From assembly GCA_958299035.1 (NCBI GenBank), contig CATQJL010000223.1:6251753-6315752 (forward strand): a stretch of DNA of 64,000 nucleotides, given 5' to 3'. Positions 58,401-64,000 of this stretch are shown piece by piece. The notes below the pieces were generated by a model. That model was given only the letters and a program-made list of their open reading frames with translations. It was not told the DNA's origin and did no database searches. The translations under genes were made by a program, and so were the position numbers. This DNA is from Cylicocyclus nassatus. Taxonomy: Eukaryota; Nematoda; Chromadorea; Rhabditida; Strongylidae. Each line of letters starts with the position of its first letter. Position 1 is the first letter of the stretch.

Positions 58401-60085
58401 AGTGATAAAAAAACATGGTGATGCGAATGGCCTTGAAACACTAAACGTTTTGCAAAAAGCTCACTTGGCAAGCAACGCAGGTTCTAAGAGAACACTTCAT
58501 CTCAAGATTTTAAAATAATCCAAAGACTGAAAATTTCAAAAAAACTGTAAAAGTTACTGTGATCGTGAGAGAAGTTTTGAAAAGAGCTACACGCTGTTTG
58601 TCTGCTATCAATATACCAATTGTGAACAAAAGAGATGGAAAGAAAGGGAAGCTTCACTAACCATCAACTCAACCCTTGCTAACCTCAGGAACATGTAGCT
58701 TTTTAGTGCAATTTTGTCAGAACATTGCAATACCTCAAAATCGTATAGACAGCGGTGATTTGCTTGAATGAACAGCTTAAATTGGATATACGCTTCAATA
58801 CTAGCTCTCCTTACGGAATTCGAGTCAGCCTACCAAGATGAGTTGGAAAATGGGAGCTTTAGAGCATTTCGGGTGGAATTTATAGTCCTAAATGGGCGTC
58901 TTATATGGAAGGCTTTCCAGATTGTTGAACAATTTGGAAAGCCCATATAAGACGCGAACGCGCGCCCTGGCATTAGAATTTTTTAAGCATATTTCGTGAG
59001 GCGGAAGGGAGGTGTTTTCATTTAGGAAATTACATAATAGTAAGTTAGAATTTTGGCTGAATGCATTCAATTGCGCTGAGTTGAATCCTCCTCTTGCTGA
59101 AATCTCGCAAAGAGTTACTTTGAGGCCCATATGCATGAAAATCCTCCCAGTGGCAAAAAAAGAAGGGCGTCCCCAATGATGAAAAGCCATAGCAGTGTTC
59201 GCCCGCGGCCCTTTTATGACAAGGGACGTCGCTTACTTTACCCCAGCTTTTCATATGGGCCTTCTAAGGTAGTTCGTAGGGACAGTCGATGAGGAGAGCA
59301 GAGCCCCGGGTGAAAACAGCCATGAAAATATACATAGCTGGGAAAAGCTTGCCGGGTTTGTGACGGCCACTTTGGTCAGAAAACTTTAGGATGTGAAAAT
59401 TTGAGAGTATCCGAGGATTTTCGCAAATGTGGGAATGAGCAACTTTGGCAGCTATAGTTTATGGTGATAACGCTGAAACTTTGGCTCAAAACCGCACACC
59501 AACGCTTAGGGCTTGCGCTGCATTTCGCATGGCAGGAGGGTTCAATGAAAGTGGGAATGGACAAGTCCTAACGCCGCAGACATGATGCAGAATCTTTGCG
59601 TTGCGCAGCTCATCACATCAATTTTGGCCTGATTCGGTGCACAGACTTTAAAGGTGTAAGGTGGCTATTTTCTCAACATCATCTTTGAAGCTAGATTCGA
59701 AAGCGATTAAGTAAGATCAAAAGGATTTGAAAATGCGAGAAAAGATCGGTAGTTTCGGCGGTTTATAAAGGAAACATTTGGATGAAAACGAGTTGGGGGG
59801 GGGGCAGTTTGGCTCAGAACTCAGGAATGACAATAGAACGCGAGTTGCAAAGAAAGCTGAGAGGAAGCGATCAATTCATCACTTTGGTTAATGATGTAAC
59901 TTGGGAAACCATTTAAAACAGGAGATCCTGACATTTAACTTTGATGATCTCCGAATTCGTTAAGTGTCTGAGAAATCGCCATACTTTTGGAGGAGAAAAG
60001 GTTTCCACGCTCTAACTTTGAGAGTCATTTACCACTTCACACACACAGCCAGTCCGGAGCGCCGCGAAGCGGCGCTTCGGACTGG
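55411..60085 (+). mobile_element. Hairpin-ended element, possibly Helitron-like, unit 1
   Basis: It begins TACTCTTTAATAAAGCGCAG and ends with a near-perfect hairpin, CCAGTCCGGAGCGCCGC, GAA, and the complement ending ACTGG (60049-60085). The next unit starts at once with the same TACTCTTTAATAAAGCGCAG (60086). Head-to-tail arrangement, a TC near the start, a 3' hairpin and a CTGG end fit Helitron-type elements, but no Rep/helicase frame is present, so the class is inference. AATAAAGCGCAGG plus a GACGTCA motif also recurs at 57667, suggesting internal duplication. No long open frame found. Confidence 0.5.
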
Positions 60086-62290
60086 TACTCTTTAATAAAG
60101 CGCAGGCACCCCCATCTGACGTCAGTGTCGGTCTGTTCGTGCCATGTTTGGGTTGTTTACCACTATGCTCCATGAACCTGCACTTTACCACTGCCCTTTA
60201 CCACTATGCTCCACGAACCTGCACTTTACCACTGCCCTTTTGTGTACAAGTGATCTTTGCCATCAGACTGTCTGTCTTCGCTATTGTTTATCAAGGTTCC
60301 TTACGCAGGCACGAGCAGTCAAACGCTGCTACCACAACTCCTAAGCGGTGAAATCGATTAGTCTTATAACCGCTTCACGATATTTCGCTTTATTTCAGCT
60401 ACGAATTGACTCCATTATCCGAATCTAAAGACGGGTAAGGTATTCTACCATCGTTTGTTTCATCTGAAAGGCTATCATTCCCATCGCCCTGTGATACCTG
60501 CCTTTTCGCACCTCATCGTTTCTGTGACTATTTCTGATTCTTACAACTATCTCTCCTTTTATGCAACTCTGATCGCTCCTAGAGCAACAAAAGCGCACCA
60601 ACATATGCAATCTCACTTTTATGAGCAATTTTTCATTTATGTTAAAATTATATTAGATTTGAGGATTTCATAATTGCTGCAAAGTTCTATGCCTCAAGAA
60701 AAAGTCAATTGAAGTTTTTTCTGAGAAACTCGAAATAAAAATGGAGCGATTTGAGCAGCACCTCTAATGTGGCTGCATTTATGAGGAATTTTTCTAGAAG
60801 CTGGGCAGTTTTTTTTTGAGAGTAACGTTTTGATCTCAAAACGATCATCATCTGCCATTTTGTATCAGTAAATACAAAAAAAACACGGTACAAGTATATT
60901 CAAACCGAAGAATTGGCAAAACTGACCAAAAAATCAATGATTCTAAAAAGATTCTATCAATTATCATGAACAATATAATGATGCTGTTTCCGTAATTTTG
61001 TCAAAACATTGCACAACCTCAAAATCGTATAGACAGTGTTTGGATGAACAGTTGAAATTGGATATACACTTTGATAGTAGAATTCTTGATTATATTCAAG
61101 TCAGTAGCCTACTAAGATGAGCTGGAAATTGGGGTAGACACTGGAGTTGGGCTTATCATAAGTGTTGAACAATTTGAAAAGCCCATATAGAACGCGAACG
61201 GGAGTTTGGAATTAGAATTTTTGAATTGAAAAGACTCTGAGCAAGCTTCCAACAACGCATATTTCGTGATGAGGAAGGGATGTTCTTTGATTCAGAAGAT
61301 TTTGTAACTATAAGTTGGAACGTTGGCTAGAGCTGCAGCGATGTTCGCCCGCGGCCCTTTCATGACCGGGGACATCGCTTAATTCACCCCAGGTTTACAT
61401 ACGGGCCCAAAAGATCTAAAGGGAATGAAATGTTAAGGTAGTTCGTAGGGACAGTCGATGAGGAGAGCAGGGCCCCGGGTAAAAAGAGTCAGGAGGAATG
61501 TACACAGCTGTAGCTGGGAAAAGCTTGCCGAGTTTGTGACGTGACGGTCACTTTGTCAAAAAATTTCTGAATGTGAGAATTTGAGGGTATCCGAGGATTT
61601 CAAAATGTGTGAATGAGCCATTTTGGCAGCTGCAGTTTGTCGAAAGGTGATCACGCTAAAACGTTGCCTCAAAACCGCACGAAAACGCTAAGGGCTTGCG
61701 CTGCATTTCCTTGCAGGGAAGTTCAAAGAAAAGGTGGGAACAGACAGGTCCCAACTAACCACTATTAGCAAACAGCAGACATGACGGAAAATCTTGGCGT
61801 GCGCGGCACAACATGCCAATTTTGGCTTGATTCGGGGGACTGTAAAGGCGCAGTTCGCATTTTCTCAACAGCAGCACATTTGGGCAAGATTCGAAAGCGA
61901 TTAAGTAAGATCTGAAGGATGTGGAATGGCAGAAAAGATTGGTAGTTCGGGAGTTTCATAAAGGAAATTGGATGAAAAAGAATGGGAGGAGAGGGGGATG
62001 CAGTTTGGCTCAAAGAACTCAGGAGACAGCAATACGCAAGTTTGCAAAGCGCAAGAGCATACCTACCTGGAAAGCTGGGAGGAAGCGGTTGAAATTCTGT
62101 TGGCACTTTTGTTAATAGAACTTAGGAAACCACATAAAGCAAAAAAGATCCTCACAATTAACTTTGATAATTTCTGGGTTTTTAAATGTCTGAAAAATCC
62201 GTGCCATACTTTTGCAGAAAAGGTTCCCAAGTTCTATCTTTGACAGTCAATCTCACTACACACACATAGCCAGTCCGAAGCGCCGCGACA
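60086..62290 (+). mobile_element. Hairpin-ended element, unit 2
   Basis: Starts with TACTCTTTAATAAAGCGCAG and shares the CCCATCTGACGTCAGTGTCG leader with unit 1. Its second half (61000-62270) is a diverged copy of 58740-60050 (CCTCAAAATCGTATAGACAG, GTTCGCCCGCGGCCCTTT). It ends in the left half of the hairpin, then runs into an inverted element terminus. Confidence 0.5.
60796..62290 (+). repeat. Direct repeat of 1.5 kb, first copy
   Basis: It matches 62433-63929 almost base for base. I see one substitution (TATCATGAAC versus TATTATGAAC) and homopolymer length changes. Minus-strand and plus-strand frames inside it repeat identically and carry no recognised domain. Confidence 0.9.
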
Positions 62291-62383
62291 CCCGCCGGGG
62301 CCCAAAGTGTATGTGTGCCAAGTTTGGTCCCGATCGGTTCAGAAATGGAATTTTCTATTCGGAACATACGTACAGACAGACAT

Positions 62384-62414
<31 letters not shown>

Positions 62415-62435
62415 TTCAGCTTTATATATAAGAGA
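62291..62435 (-). repeat. Inverted element terminus between the direct repeats
   Basis: Read on the minus strand it starts TCTTATATATAAAGCTGAAT, followed by a run of GTCTG/TCTG units and GGGACCAAACTTGGCACACA. The same start is at 63946 on the plus strand and at 14903. It is joined to half of the terminal hairpin. Confidence 0.65.
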
Positions 62436-63929
62436 AGCTGGGCAGTTTTTTTTTTGAGAGTAACGTTTTGATCTCAAAACGATCATCATCTGCCATTTTG
62501 TATCAGTAAATACAAAAAAAAACACGGTACAAGTATATTCAAACCGAAGAATTGGCAAAACTGACCAAAAAATCAATGATTCTAAAAAGATTCTATCAAT
62601 TATTATGAACAATATAATGATGCTGTTTCCGTAATTTTGTCAAAACATTGCACAACCTCAAAATCGTATAGACAGTGTTTGGATGAACAGTTGAAATTGG
62701 ATATACACTTTGATAGTAGAATTCTTGATTATATTCAAGTCAGTAGCCTACTAAGATGAGCTGGAAATTGGGGTAGACACTGGAGTTGGGCTTATCATAA
62801 GTGTTGAACAATTTGAAAAGCCCATATAGAACGCGAACGGGAGTTTGGAATTAGAATTTTTGAATTGAAAAGACTCTGAGCAAGCTTCCAACAACGCATA
62901 TTTCGTGATGAGGAAGGGATGTTCTTTGATTCAGAAGATTTTGTAACTATAAGTTGGAACGTTGGCTAGAGCTGCAGCGATGTTCGCCCGCGGCCCTTTC
63001 ATGACCGGGGACATCGCTTAATTCACCCCAGGTTTACATACGGGCCCAAAAGATCTAAAGGGAATGAAATGTTAAGGTAGTTCGTAGGGACAGTCGATGA
63101 GGAGAGCAGGGCCCCGGGTAAAAAGAGTCAGGAGGAATGTACACAGCTGTAGCTGGGAAAAGCTTGCCGAGTTTGTGACGTGACGGTCACTTTGTCAAAA
63201 AATTTCTGAATGTGAGAATTTGAGGGTATCCGAGGATTTCAAAATGTGTGAATGAGCCATTTTGGCAGCTGCAGTTTGTCGAAAGGTGATCACGCTAAAA
63301 CGTTGCCTCAAAACCGCACGAAAACGCTAAGGGCTTGCGCTGCATTTCCTTGCAGGGAAGTTCAAAGAAAAGGTGGGAACAGACAGGTCCCAACTAACCA
63401 CTATTAGCAAACAGCAGACATGACGGAAAATCTTGGCGTGCGCGGCACAACATGCCAATTTTGGCTTGATTCGGGGGACTGTAAAGGCGCAGTTCGCATT
63501 TTCTCAACAGCAGCACATTTGGGCAAGATTCGAAAGCGATTAAGTAAGATCTGAAGGATGTGGAATGGCAGAAAAGATTGGTAGTTCGGGAGTTTCATAA
63601 AGGAAATTGGATGAAAAAGAATGGGAGGAGAGGGGGATGCAGTTTGGCTCAAAGAACTCAGGAGACAGCAATACGCAAGTTTGCAAAGCGCAAGAGCATA
63701 CCTACCTGGAAAGCTGGGAGGAAGCGGTTGAAATTCTGTTGGCACTTTTGTTAATAGAACTTAGGAAACCACATAAAGCAAAAAAGATCCTCACAATTAA
63801 CTTTGATAATTTCTGGGTTTTTAAATGTCTGAAAAATCCGTGCCATACTTTTGCAGAAAAGGTTCCCAAGTTCTATCTTTGACAGTCAATCTCACTACAC
63901 ACACATAGCCAGTCCGAAGCGCCGCGAAG
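62433..63929 (+). repeat. Direct repeat of 1.5 kb, second copy
   Basis: Second copy of 60796-62290. Unlike the first it ends in the complete hairpin (63909-63945) and is followed immediately by a new element start. Confidence 0.9.
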
Positions 63930-63945
63930 CGGCGCTTTGGACTGG

Positions 63946-64000
63946 TCTTATATATAAAGCTGAATGTCTGTTTGTCTGTCTGTATGTCTGTCTGTCTGTA
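63946..64000 (+). repeat. Start of another TCTTATATATAAAGCTGAAT element
   Basis: TCTTATATATAAAGCTGAAT followed by reiterated GTCTG units directly abuts the hairpin and runs off the window. Confidence 0.65.

Noticed and set aside
61765..63745. Two identical 113-codon minus-strand frames
   Set aside because: Identity is due to the recent DNA duplication; no domain, and the same DNA has competing plus-strand frames.

Overview
This is a eukaryotic genomic scaffold fragment, most likely from a nematode. Three things point there: U2 snRNA copies of nematode type, genes with short phase-consistent GT-AG introns, and very dense palindromic DNA transposons. A clade V (strongylid or hookworm-like) worm is my inference; no single sequence proves it. 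A 500-base N gap (30737-31236) and two copies of a commercial cDNA-amplification primer show it is a draft assembly.

Layout. 1-8.2 kb: repeat-rich DNA with a TTAA-flanked foldback element and a 3.5 kb composite element holding two nested mariner-type elements. 8258-13251: a complete Ty3/gypsy-type LTR retrotransposon with identical 217 bp LTRs and a 5 bp target duplication. 13.3-20.4 kb: more short inverted-repeat elements and a decayed hAT transposase. 20.45-27.89 kb and 48.36-55.4 kb: two arms of a roughly 7 kb inverted duplication. Each arm carries a U2-like snRNA gene, a two-exon small acidic protein gene and a strong hairpin; two transposon insertions are present only in the left arm. 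27.9-30.7 kb: a tandem array of about 175 bp units bracketed by the primer sequences, then the gap.

The gene-bearing core lies at 31.5-48.1 kb. It holds a methionine sulfoxide reductase B gene (minus strand, 5' end not found), an unidentified multi-exon locus at 36.2-40.1 kb, a complete RED/IK (SMU-2) splicing factor gene (plus strand, 13 exons, 509 aa), and convergent to it an RBM33-like RNA-binding protein gene (minus strand, at least 532 aa). From 55.4 kb to the end are tandem, possibly Helitron-like elements with hairpin termini, including a near-perfect 1.5 kb direct duplication.

No operon-like biochemical system is visible. RED, RBM33 and U2 all act in RNA processing, but their proximity may be chance. 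The most notable items are the U2 pair with an altered branch-site-recognition sequence, the inverted duplication with filled/empty transposon sites, and the primer-flanked satellite array, which reveals a false join exactly where one arm ends.
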